Below, piece by piece: positions 42,328 to 50,721 of a stretch of 64,000 nt of DNA. This stretch comes from DASQHY01 sp035602605 (lineage in GTDB: Bacteria; Acidobacteriota; Terriglobia; Acidiferrales; UBA7541), in NCBI GenBank assembly GCA_035602605.1, contig DATNLZ010000056.1:1-64000 (forward strand), given 5' to 3'. A program made the position numbers and the translations under genes. The notes under the pieces were generated by a model. That model had not been told where the DNA came from, made no database searches, and saw only the letters and a program-made list of their open reading frames with translations. The first letter of the stretch is position 1. Every line of letters starts with the position of its first letter.

Positions 42328-42906
42328 ATGGCGAATACTTCCATCGAAGACCGCCCGCGAATCGAGGAATTCTTGCCGAATCACGATTCTCGCGCGAGAT
42401 ACGAAATCCGCATCCATGCGCCGACTCCTGTGGTGTATCAGTGTCTTCTACGTTCCGATTTCAGTGAACTGTGGCTGGTGCGCCTCCTGATGACCCTCAG
42501 AAGTGGGAAACGACTGGCACGCAATCGTATGCCCCGTGACCTGCGTCAGCGGCTCCAAGGCACAGGGTTCGTCATGTTGGCGGAAGTACCGAATGAAGAG
42601 CTTGTCATCGGCGTTGCGGGGCGATTCTGGCCTCCCGATGGCGGGCGATATGGGGGACTCACTGCGGATGATTTTGGTGGGTTTTCTCGTTCCGGCTACG
42701 CGAAGGTAGCATGGAACTTCAAGCTTCGCGCAGATTCACCCGAGAGCACGGTGCTTGCAACCGAGACAAGAATCAAGTGCTTCGGCCTGGCGGCGTTGTG
42801 GAAGTTTCGCCTCTATTGGAGTCTGGTTGGCCCCTTCTCCGGCCTCATACGCAAGGCGATTCTCAAGCAAGTGAGGACCGCAGCGGAGTTAAACGATAGG
42901 GTTTGA
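42328..42906 (+). CDS. SRPBCC/polyketide-cyclase-like protein
   Basis: A 192-residue soluble protein with an SRPBCC-type pattern. The opening IEEFLPNHDSRARYEIRIHAPTPVVYQCLL (helix then strand) leads to LQGTGFVMLAEVPNEELVIGVAGRFWPPDGG and YAKVAWNFKLRADSPESTVLATETRIKCF. The C-terminal helix (RLYWSLVGPFSGLIRKAILKQVRTAAEL) closes the hydrophobic cavity in this fold. The family binds lipids or hydrophobic ligands; no specific function known. It lies alone, upstream of a gap. Confidence 0.75.
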   Translation: MANTSIEDRPRIEEFLPNHDSRARYEIRIHAPTPVVYQCLLRSDFSELWLVRLLMTLRSGKRLARNRMPRDLRQRLQGTGFVMLAEVPNEELVIGVAGRFWPPDGGRYGGLTADDFGGFSRSGYAKVAWNFKLRADSPESTVLATETRIKCFGLAALWKFRLYWSLVGPFSGLIRKAILKQVRTAAELNDRV

Positions 42907-43309
42907 TCTGAGGGGCAGCGACTCCTGCGGCAAGGAGAATAAGGTGCGCTTCTGTTCGTTGTGGGCTTCAACTGTTTCGGCTCTGAGAAAGACTCGCCAA
43001 TAGACGTGCGGATGCACAGAGAGTCTTGCTCTGATTCCGCAAGTAGACAACCGCCGCGCTTCGCTGGTCTTCGAACCGGCCGTCGCCCGGCATTGAAGTG
43101 CTGGCCGAGCACCCGTGCAAACAGGGATAACTCCAGCGGTTCGCGATACGAATTGACTTAGCGCCAGCGGTGCGAGTATGGTTTGCCGAAGTGACGTTGT
43201 TCGGGAATTCCGCCTTGCTAAATCATAAGCAAGACGCCTTAAGGTGCTGAGTCTTATTCCATGATACCGATTCCAAATACAAATCGTGGTCGCCAGGAGG
43301 TAAGCACTT
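42907..43309. other. intergenic gap before the molybdenum hydroxylase operon
   Basis: About 400 bp with no supported gene. AGGAGG at 43297-43302 is the ribosome site for the next gene; no promoter with both boxes was recognised. Confidence 0.4.
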
Positions 43310-43771
43310 ATGGATATCCGTGTAAACGGCACGACCTATACAGTGGACGTCGATCCGAGCACACCACTGCTTTTTGTACTGTCCGGAGAGCTGCAGTTAA
43401 ATGGGCCGAAGTTCGGCTGTGGACTTGCGCAGTGCGGGGCTTGCACCGTGTTAGTGGATGGCCAGCCGATTCGCTCGTGTGTGCGACCGGTATCAGCGGT
43501 AGCCGGACACGAGGTAACCACAATCGAGGGGCTCGGCACCCTGGAGAACCCGCACCCAATCCAAACGGCATTTATCGAAGAGCAGGCCGCCCAGTGCGGT
43601 TATTGCATTAGCGGAATCATGCTCTATGGAAAGACGTTTATCGACTCACATCCCAATGCGACAGAAGAGGAAATCCTCCGCGCGCTAGATACGCGTTTAC
43701 TCTGTCGCTGCTACGCGCAGGTCCGCATGGTGCGTGCTCTGGTGCGCTATGCCGAGGGGGTGCGGGCATGA
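43310..43771 (+). CDS. (2Fe-2S)-binding subunit of a molybdenum hydroxylase
   Basis: A 153-residue small subunit of the xanthine dehydrogenase family (isoquinoline 1-oxidoreductase alpha/CoxS type). The plant-ferredoxin cluster is in KFGCGLAQCGACTVLVDG with a distal Cys in RSCVRPV. The second [2Fe-2S] cluster is in QCGYCISGIML and TRLLCRCYAQ. ATG 43310 follows AGGAGG. It shares ATGA with the large subunit, so the pair is coupled. No FAD subunit is present, which points to a cytochrome or other acceptor rather than NAD. Confidence 0.93.
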   Translation: MDIRVNGTTYTVDVDPSTPLLFVLSGELQLNGPKFGCGLAQCGACTVLVDGQPIRSCVRPVSAVAGHEVTTIEGLGTLENPHPIQTAFIEEQAAQCGYCISGIMLYGKTFIDSHPNATEEEILRALDTRLLCRCYAQVRMVRALVRYAEGVRA

Positions 43772-46176
43772 AACCTAGAAACTCATCGGAACCCATCATG
43801 GCGCAGGAGGCGCTCGGCACGCTTCATTCGGCCGGGTTCTCCCGCCGGAATTTCTTGAAAGGTTCTGGCATGCTGGTGGTCAGTTTTAGCATGGCCGGTC
43901 TTCCCGTCAAGCTAAGGGCAGCCGCTTCAGCGCTCGTCGAGCCGCTGGACGTGCCCCTAGGCCAGGTTGATTCCTGGATCGCCATTGCGCAGGACGAGAG
44001 CGTAACGGCGTATTCGGGCAAGTGCGAATTTGGACAAGGCTTCAGAACCGTACAATACCAACTGATCGCCGACGAGCTGTATGTTCCGCTCGATCGCATC
44101 ACGCTCATCCTTTGCGACACAGACCTCACCCCGGATCAGGGCATTACTTCCGGCAGCCAATCGCACCCCACGGAGTTCGGTTTAAACGGGTTGCGCCAGG
44201 CCCTGGCCACCGCTCGAGAAAAATTGTTTCAAATGGCCGCGGCACAATTCGCTGTGAGTGTGGACGAGCTTACAGTTCAGGACGGCGTCATCAGTGTCAC
44301 GTCACAGCCCTCGCGGAACCTGACGTACGGCCAATTGATCGGGGGACAACAATTCAATATCCCGGTCAACCATACTGCCAGGCCAAAGGACCCCAGGCAA
44401 TACACGGTTCTCGGGACCCCTTTGCCGCGGTATGAGATTCCTGCGAAGGTTACCGGGCAATTCGAATTCGTGCAAATGGTGCGCCAGCCGGGGATGTTGC
44501 ACGGCAAGGTTGTCCGTCCGCCAACGGTGGGTGCGAAGGTGCTTAGCGTTGACGAAAGTTCGGTGCAAAATCTTCCCGGCAATGTCCGCGTTATCGTCAA
44601 AAAGGACTTCGTTGGCGTTGTCGCCGATAAGGAATTTCAGGCGCGTAACGCAGTAGGGGCGTTGGTTGTGAGGTGGTCTCCGGGCGTGGGCCTGCCGAAT
44701 CAAGCCGATCTTTACGACTACATGCGGCAACAGGCTTCGCGCGATTCCTACACGGTACTGTCGGATGATGTGGACCAAAAATTCGAGCAGGCTGCGCACG
44801 TCGTGGCCGCCACGTATCTCTATCCATTTCAAATGCATGGATCGCTGGGGAGTTCCTGCGCTGTTGCCGACGTGCAAGGCAGCGGTCCAAGCGGCAAAGC
44901 TATGATCTGGTCGGCGAGCCAGGGAGTCTATCCGCAGCGCAACAGCGTTGCCTTGGTACTGGGAATCCCGAAAGAAAATATACGCGTCCTCTTCGTCGAA
45001 GGATCGGGTTGCTACGGCCTCAACGGCGCGGACACGGTATGCTTTGACGCAGCGCTATTGTCCCAGGCGGTGGGAAAACCTGTGCGTGTGCAACTCACGC
45101 GAAAAGATGAGATGACCTCGGGCGAAAGCTTTGGACCTGCCTACGTCGTGGACCTGCGCGCGGCCCTGGACGATCAGAATCGCATCACCGCGTGGGATTA
45201 TGAAGGCTGGACACTCGACAAGGGCAATCGGCCGAATGCGACGGCTCCGGGAAATATCATCACCGGCGCACTGGTAGGATTTCCAACACCTCCGCTCGTG
45301 CCCGGTCCTGGTGAACCCCCAACCAGTTACCGCAACAATGGCAACGCCGGTTCGTCGTACGGTGCCGGCTGTGTCAACGGAATCTGCGGCGGCACCGGAA
45401 CGATTTCGAGTGAACGCGTATTGACACACACAATTGGATCCCCCTTTTTCACGGGGCCACTGCGATCTCCCGCGCGCCTTCAGAACACCTTTGCCAACGA
45501 AAGTTTTATCGACGAAGTGGCGGCATTCGTCAAGGACGACCCAGTTCAATTTCGTCTGCGGTATTTGGGAGACGCGCGCTTGATAGATGCCTTGAACGCC
45601 GCGGCGAAGGATGCCAACTGGGATACGCGCCCCTCTCCGAAGCCAGGAAATCCCCGGACCGGAATCGTGAGCGGCCGCGGTGTATCCTGCGTGTTGTACG
45701 AGGGAAACAACGGATATTGCGCTTTGGTGGCGGAAGTCGAGGTCGATCAGGTGACGGGAAAAATTACCGTGACGCGGCTTGTCGCCAGCCAGGATTCAGG
45801 CCCGGTTTCAAATCCTGATGGCTTGCGCAATCAAATGGAAGGCGGTGCTCTCCAGGGCATGAGCCGCGCGCTCCGCGAAGAGATCACCTGGGATCCCCAG
45901 AAGGTCACTTCGCTTGACTGGGTAAGCTATCCCGTGCTCCGGTTTGGCGAGCCCGTTCCCGTCGTGGAGACCGCGCTGATCAACCGCGTCGATAAGCCGC
46001 AAACCGGTGCCGGCGAATGTACGATCACTTTGGTTGCTGCTGCGATCGCCAACGCCGTATTCGACGCTACCGGCGCGCGACTGCGTCAGGTTCCGTTCAC
46101 GCCGGAGCGCGTTCTGTCTGCTCTGAATGCCTCGGGCAGTTTCTTAACTACAACACCGAGCGAACAGTCGCGGTAA
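43768..46176 (+). CDS. molybdopterin-binding large subunit, isoquinoline 1-oxidoreductase/aldehyde oxidase type
   Basis: An 802-residue catalytic subunit of the xanthine oxidase family. An N-terminal Tat signal (SRRNFLKGSGMLVVSFSMAGL) exports the folded heterodimer. Landmarks are YSGKCEFGQGFRTVQYQLIADEL, YPFQMHGSLGSSCAV, EGSGCYGLNGADTVCFDAALL and RSPARLQNTFANESFIDEVA. The expected catalytic Glu lies in the C-terminal QTGAGECTITLVAAAIANAV. With the Fe-S subunit at 43310 it forms a two-subunit periplasmic oxidase, as in isoquinoline or nicotinate-type hydroxylases and some membrane aldehyde dehydrogenases; the substrate is open. Confidence 0.92.
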   Translation: MKPRNSSEPIMAQEALGTLHSAGFSRRNFLKGSGMLVVSFSMAGLPVKLRAAASALVEPLDVPLGQVDSWIAIAQDESVTAYSGKCEFGQGFRTVQYQLIADELYVPLDRITLILCDTDLTPDQGITSGSQSHPTEFGLNGLRQALATAREKLFQMAAAQFAVSVDELTVQDGVISVTSQPSRNLTYGQLIGGQQFNIPVNHTARPKDPRQYTVLGTPLPRYEIPAKVTGQFEFVQMVRQPGMLHGKVVRPPTVGAKVLSVDESSVQNLPGNVRVIVKKDFVGVVADKEFQARNAVGALVVRWSPGVGLPNQADLYDYMRQQASRDSYTVLSDDVDQKFEQAAHVVAATYLYPFQMHGSLGSSCAVADVQGSGPSGKAMIWSASQGVYPQRNSVALVLGIPKENIRVLFVEGSGCYGLNGADTVCFDAALLSQAVGKPVRVQLTRKDEMTSGESFGPAYVVDLRAALDDQNRITAWDYEGWTLDKGNRPNATAPGNIITGALVGFPTPPLVPGPGEPPTSYRNNGNAGSSYGAGCVNGICGGTGTISSERVLTHTIGSPFFTGPLRSPARLQNTFANESFIDEVAAFVKDDPVQFRLRYLGDARLIDALNAAAKDANWDTRPSPKPGNPRTGIVSGRGVSCVLYEGNNGYCALVAEVEVDQVTGKITVTRLVASQDSGPVSNPDGLRNQMEGGALQGMSRALREEITWDPQKVTSLDWVSYPVLRFGEPVPVVETALINRVDKPQTGAGECTITLVAAAIANAVFDATGARLRQVPFTPERVLSALNASGSFLTTTPSEQSR

Positions 46177-46295
46177 TGCACGCAAGGTCCGGTCCGGCTT
46201 CGAAGCGTGGGAGAGACCCCTCACAGTAAATGCGGGCGGGACCACGACGATAGATGCCACGCTCGAAAATCAGTGACACGGATGGGATGGTGCAT

Positions 46296-47045
46296 ATGCG
46301 TGGGAACAGAAACATGCATGCCCTTGTTCGCCGAGCGATAATGATGTTGTGTCTGTTTACGTTCCCGGCTTGCTTGAACGCCCAGCAGGCGACGGTGAAA
46401 CGTAATGTAAACCTCCGCAGTGAGCCATCGACTGCGAACCCACCCATTGAACTCCTCCAAAGTGGGGCAACCGTGTCTATTTTGGATTCGACTGCCCAGA
46501 GCGGCTTCTACCACGTCAAGGCTGAAGATGGCAAAGAAGGTTGGGTCTGGTCGAGGAACATAAGTGTATCGAGCGCCGCACCAACCCCTCCGCAGCCAAC
46601 TCCAGTTCCTCCGGTAGCAGGCGCCCAGTGCGACGATAGCTTGTGGAATCACGTCTACCATCCCCAGCGCCTCATCGTGAAACAGAAATGCGCTGCGGTT
46701 ACGGGAACAATTGTTGACGCAACCAACGGTAGGCAGAGAGATGGAGTCCGTCACGAAGCGGACGGCGACACGCACGGATGGCTCAACGTGGACCCACAGT
46801 TCAAGAATCTGTTGAACGCTGGGAACAAGAGCGCTGAAGGGGGGAATCTAGTGTTCGAGATCGTCTGCAAGTTCCGCGTAACTCAGCAGGACGCCAAAGC
46901 GGCCTGTCCCGTGACTTATCATACTCCCGTGCAGATTCCGCCTGTCGGGTCCCATGTCCGAGTCGTGGGAACGTATGTGCAAGACACGAACCACGCTCGG
47001 TGGATGGAGATACATCCAGTCACAAGCATCACGGTAATTCCGTAG
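46296..47045 (+). CDS. exported SH3-domain protein
   Basis: A 249-residue secreted protein with signal RRAIMMLCLFTFPACLNAQQ. A bacterial SH3 domain (VKRNVNLRSEPSTANPPIELLQSGATVSIL...GKEGWVWSRNI, about 30-90) is followed by a Pro-rich linker (PTPPQPTPVPPV). A C-terminal beta-rich domain (LIVKQKCAAVTGTIVDAT...SHVRVVGTYVQD) resembles small OB-fold domains seen beside nucleases. SH3 modules of this type bind cell-wall peptides. Start uncertain: ATG 46254, 46287, 46296 and 46314 are all in frame. Confidence 0.75.
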   Translation: MRGNRNMHALVRRAIMMLCLFTFPACLNAQQATVKRNVNLRSEPSTANPPIELLQSGATVSILDSTAQSGFYHVKAEDGKEGWVWSRNISVSSAAPTPPQPTPVPPVAGAQCDDSLWNHVYHPQRLIVKQKCAAVTGTIVDATNGRQRDGVRHEADGDTHGWLNVDPQFKNLLNAGNKSAEGGNLVFEIVCKFRVTQQDAKAACPVTYHTPVQIPPVGSHVRVVGTYVQDTNHARWMEIHPVTSITVIP

Positions 47046-47059
47046 GGGTTAAGGCTAGC

Positions 47060-47829
47060 TTAGCTAGACGGGGGAAAGGCGTAGGCGCCATCGGCACGGG
47101 TCTTGACGCGCGGGAGGCGATGGTTTTTTTCGAAGAGATCGTATCCTTCTTTGAGATTGCCCCAGAAAGCGATCAACGCGGACTGGCCGGGGTGCGTTGT
47201 TGCCAATGCTTTCAAGCCGGCGTCCGTCAGCCTGGCAGGGAAAATTTGGATCGGCAAATGTCGCTGACCGAGGTTGCAGACTTGGACAGCAAGCCAATAA
47301 ACCTCTTTGATCCCATCATCCGTTATGGGAATACATCCGATCGACGCGCAGTTGCCGTGAAGAAAGATGTCGCCACCCGGATTTTTACGCGAACTGAGGA
47401 TGCGGTCGGAAGCGTTCGGATAATTGATGTGAAGGCTCAGGAAGAAATTGCTCTGCGGGTTGAACCAATCCAATTCGTAAAGCCCTCCGGCACTTGTTCG
47501 TCCCCGAAGCGGCGCTTGGGCCCCAGAGTTCCTGACGACGTGCAAATTCGATATTCGTGCACGAGCTTGTACGGCTTGTCTTCCGCATCCGTCGCCCAAA
47601 GCTCCAGCAGGCCTTCTTGTTTGAAGGCTCGCAGCAAAATGGCGCGCGGCGGGTAAGTGAGGGCCTTTTCCTGGAATCTCTTCCGCAGGACTTCGTCCTT
47701 TTCATTTGACGCCGTTCGCACGTGCCGGTACTTCCATTGAAGGTCGCGAAAGGATTTCGGTTCTTCCGAAGAACAGGGAATGCTCAACAGTAAGAGGAGC
47801 GGTAGCGCGATTCTTGCCGTCTTCGTCAC
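47060..47829 (-). pseudogene. YafK-like L,D-transpeptidase, frameshifted
   Basis: An exported YkuD-type enzyme split by one base. From GTG 47829 the frame gives signal TARIALPLLLLLSIPCSSE, ending FGDEQVPEG. The other frame resumes LYELDWFNPQSNFFLSLHINYP, with the catalytic motif HGNCASIGCIPITDDGIKEVYWLA. One G missing from the GGG run (CCC at 47483-47485, plus strand) explains the break. It would cross-link or anchor peptidoglycan. It may be a null allele or a sequencing indel. The upstream membrane-protein gene ends 4 bp before the GTG. Confidence 0.8.
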
Positions 47830-47833
47830 TCCA

Positions 47834-48073
47834 TCATGACCTAGCAAATAGCAGGAATAGAATTGCGGCCGCGAGCCCGGCGAGGAGTAATCCCGCGAGG
47901 GCGCGGAACAGCAGGGAAGAGGGAACCGTGGGAATGGGTCCGGGCGGTCTCTTAGGCAGAAACGGCGGATCAAGAACACCGATTCCGGTCAATTTGCGCG
48001 GAGGGCCGTCGCCGCGCGCGGAGGAGGTCTGCGGGTCAAGTTCATATTCGTTTTCGACAAAGTCGTAGGGCAC
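47834..48073 (-). CDS. small C-terminally anchored membrane protein
   Basis: A 79-residue protein from a GTG start: an acidic, Pro-rich N-terminal part (PYDFVENEYELDPQTSS...PPFLPKRPPGPIPTVPSS) and one C-terminal TM (LLFRALAGLLLAGLAAAILFLLF). The topology is that of a tail-anchored protein. It lies head-to-tail 4 bp before the frameshifted L,D-transpeptidase, suggesting an operon. No family recognised. Confidence 0.6.
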   Translation of the reverse strand: MPYDFVENEYELDPQTSSARGDGPPRKLTGIGVLDPPFLPKRPPGPIPTVPSSLLFRALAGLLLAGLAAAILFLLFARS

Positions 48074-48240
48074 GGCAAAAATGCTACTCCCTTGTCGAAA
48101 AACTGTCTAGAAAAGGCGGAAGACAGCTTCGACGACCAACCAGTGCGGCACCGAGAGGCCAGAGGTGCGCACTTCACAACCTTCGTCACTCACTCAGCAA
48201 CTGGCTTGTGAATATTTTTCCCCTAACCCATTGAAAGATA

Positions 48241-48317
48241 TGGTAGGCCCGTGCGGGCTCGAACCGCAGACCTCCACCGTGTCAAGGTGGCGCTCTAACC
48301 AACTGAGCTACGGGCCT
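48241..48317 (-). tRNA. tRNA-Val (GAC anticodon), CCA encoded
   Basis: A 77-nt cloverleaf on the minus strand. Acceptor AGGCCCG pairs with CGGGCCT. The D-arm is GCTCAGTTGGTTAGAGC. The anticodon stem CCACC/GGTGG carries loop TTGACAC (GAC). The T-arm is TGCGGTTCGAGCCCGCA, and ACCA is encoded. A related fragment lies at 42160-42183. Confidence 0.97.
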
Positions 48318-48480
48318 AAAGTCGTCTAGTTTAGCACAAGAGTTAGCGCCCTGAGTGATGGGCGCAGGCGTTTTGCTATGCGCGGACAGGACTGTATTTA
48401 TTTCACGTGCTCGTCTGCTAGAATTGCAGAGATTCGCGCCATCAGTCTTAATTTGCAATCTTTTGAGAGAGAGGTATCTC

Positions 48481-50619
48481 GTGGCCAAGCGTAGTGGGAA
48501 ATGGGGTTTGGTTGTGGCCGTCGTTTGTATTGCTGGGATCGCGCTTATGGTGATGCGCGTTGATTTGGCGCGCACGATATTTGCGCAGTCTGCCGATGCC
48601 AAGACTCCGGGCTCAGCGTCGAAACCTCCCGCTCGTTCGGACACAGCTAAGCAGGATATTCAGGCTCGGCATGGTTTCGATCCTTCCAATCTCGACAAGA
48701 CCTGCAAGCCCTGCGCCGATTTCTACCAATTCGCGGTGGGCGGATGGATGGCAAAGAATCCCATTCCTGCCGAATTTCCGATGTGGGGAAGTTTTGTCGA
48801 GCTCAACGATCAAAACGAAAAGGTCCTTCGCGACATTCTGGAGCAGGCCGCCTCAGCAACGAGCGCGGCCGCGGGCACAAGCGAGCGAAAGATTGGGGAC
48901 TTCTATGCGACGTGCATGGACACCGCCAAGATTGATGCCCAGGGTATTACGCCGCTCCAACCCGAATTCGAACGCATCTCTGCTATTCGCGACGTCGCTG
49001 GCTTGACCGGCGAAGTGATGAGGCTACAGCAGTCCGGCGCGAATGCGATGTTCGCTTTTGGCTCCAACCAGGACTTCAAAGACAGCACGAAAGTGATTGC
49101 TGAGGCCGATCAGGGTGGATTGGGGATGCCGGATCGCGATTATTATACGCGCGACGACGAACATTCCAAGCAACTGCGCGAACAGTATGTGAAGCACGTC
49201 GCGAAACTGTTTGAGTTACTTGGCGACTCTCCGGAGAAAGCGGTCTCCGAGTCCAATACCGTGATGGGCATCGAAACAGCCCTCGCCAAATCATCAATGG
49301 ATAACGTGAAGCTGCGGGACCCGAACGCGATCTATCACAAGATGACCCTCAAGCAATTGAAAGAGCTGACTCCTAATTTTTCATGGGAGGACTATCTGCG
49401 GGTGGTGGGTCAGCCTCAAGTGAAGGAACTCAACATCGGCCAACCGGATTTCTTCAAGGAATTGAATAAGCAGCTAACCGCAACGCCACTCGATGAGTGG
49501 AAGACATATTTGCGCTGGCACTTGATGAACGCAACTGCGGCGGCCGTGTCTGCCCCTTTCGTTGATGAAAACTTTAACTTTAAGGGGCGCGTCCTGACCG
49601 GAGCAAAAGAAATCCAGCCGCGGTGGAAGCGCTGCGTGCAATCCACTGACAAGAATCTTGGTGAGGCGCTGGGACAGGTGTATGTGCAAAAACATTTTCC
49701 GCCGGAAGCTAAAGCGCGTGCGCTGGAGATGGTTCACAATCTCGTCTCCGCTCTGCGCGATGATCTGCAAACCCTTGACTGGATGGGACCCGCAACACGT
49801 AAACAGGCTACGACGAAGCTGGAGGCATTCGCCGTGAAGATCGGCTATCCCGACAAGTGGCGCGATTATACGGGGTTGCAGATCGACCACGGCTCGTATG
49901 TGGAAGACGTTTTGCGCGCACAACGGTTTGAATTCCAGCGGGACCTTAGCAAAATTGGTAAACCCGTCGATCGCGCCGAATGGGGGATGACGCCCCCGAC
50001 GGTAAATGCGTACAACAACGGTCAATTGAATGAGATTGTTTTTCCCGCGGGCATTCTGCAACCACCCTTTTATGATCCCAAGGCTGATGACGCTTATAAC
50101 TACGGCGGCATGGGTGCGGCGATTGGTCACGAAATTACGCACGGATTCGATGACGAGGGCAGACAGTTTGATCTGCACGGAAACTTGAAAGACTGGTGGG
50201 CGCCGGAAGACGCCAAGAATTTTGACGATCGCGCGAAATGCGTTATCCAGCAATTCGACGCCTACGTAGTTGAAGGAGATTTGCACGAAAACGGCAGGTT
50301 GGTGGTGGGAGAAAGCATCGCCGATCTCGGTGGGCTGAGCATCGCATACACCGCGTATCAAAGGTCCCTGCAAGGGAAAGCGCGCAGCCAAGTTATTGAC
50401 GGGTTTACACCTGAGCAGCGCTTTTTTCTAGGCTGGGCTCGTGTGTGGGCCGCCAATGTTCGGCCTGAGTTTGCGCGGCTGATGGCCAACACAAATCCGC
50501 ACCCGCTTCCGCGGTTCCGAACGAATGGCCCGCTGGCGAATTTTGCCGCCTTTGCCAAAGCCTATGGGTGTAAAAAAGGCGATCCCATGGTGCGCGAAAA
50601 CGTCTGCCGCATCTGGTAG
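48481..50619 (+). CDS. M13-family (neprilysin/PepO-like) metallopeptidase, first copy
   Basis: A 712-residue exported zinc oligopeptidase. The N-terminal hydrophobic segment (WGLVVAVVCIAGIALMVM) is a signal or anchor. The M13 N-domain carries CKPCADFYQFAVGGWM. The catalytic motif HEITH lies in GHEITHGFDDEGRQFD and the third zinc ligand Glu in GESIADLGG. The substrate motif NAYNN (TVNAYNNGQLNEIVFPAGILQPPFYD) and C-terminal CRIW are present. GTG 48481 follows GAGAGAGG. A paralogue follows after 102 bp. Confidence 0.93.
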   Translation: MAKRSGKWGLVVAVVCIAGIALMVMRVDLARTIFAQSADAKTPGSASKPPARSDTAKQDIQARHGFDPSNLDKTCKPCADFYQFAVGGWMAKNPIPAEFPMWGSFVELNDQNEKVLRDILEQAASATSAAAGTSERKIGDFYATCMDTAKIDAQGITPLQPEFERISAIRDVAGLTGEVMRLQQSGANAMFAFGSNQDFKDSTKVIAEADQGGLGMPDRDYYTRDDEHSKQLREQYVKHVAKLFELLGDSPEKAVSESNTVMGIETALAKSSMDNVKLRDPNAIYHKMTLKQLKELTPNFSWEDYLRVVGQPQVKELNIGQPDFFKELNKQLTATPLDEWKTYLRWHLMNATAAAVSAPFVDENFNFKGRVLTGAKEIQPRWKRCVQSTDKNLGEALGQVYVQKHFPPEAKARALEMVHNLVSALRDDLQTLDWMGPATRKQATTKLEAFAVKIGYPDKWRDYTGLQIDHGSYVEDVLRAQRFEFQRDLSKIGKPVDRAEWGMTPPTVNAYNNGQLNEIVFPAGILQPPFYDPKADDAYNYGGMGAAIGHEITHGFDDEGRQFDLHGNLKDWWAPEDAKNFDDRAKCVIQQFDAYVVEGDLHENGRLVVGESIADLGGLSIAYTAYQRSLQGKARSQVIDGFTPEQRFFLGWARVWAANVRPEFARLMANTNPHPLPRFRTNGPLANFAAFAKAYGCKKGDPMVRENVCRIW

Positions 50620-50721
50620 CGCGCATCGCTTCTGCCGGTCGACATTGCGGTTTGTAGGCGGCGATTGGAGTCGCGCTGCATTATTCTTGCAATTTCTAAA
50701 TTTGCCATTTGAGGTGTCCCG

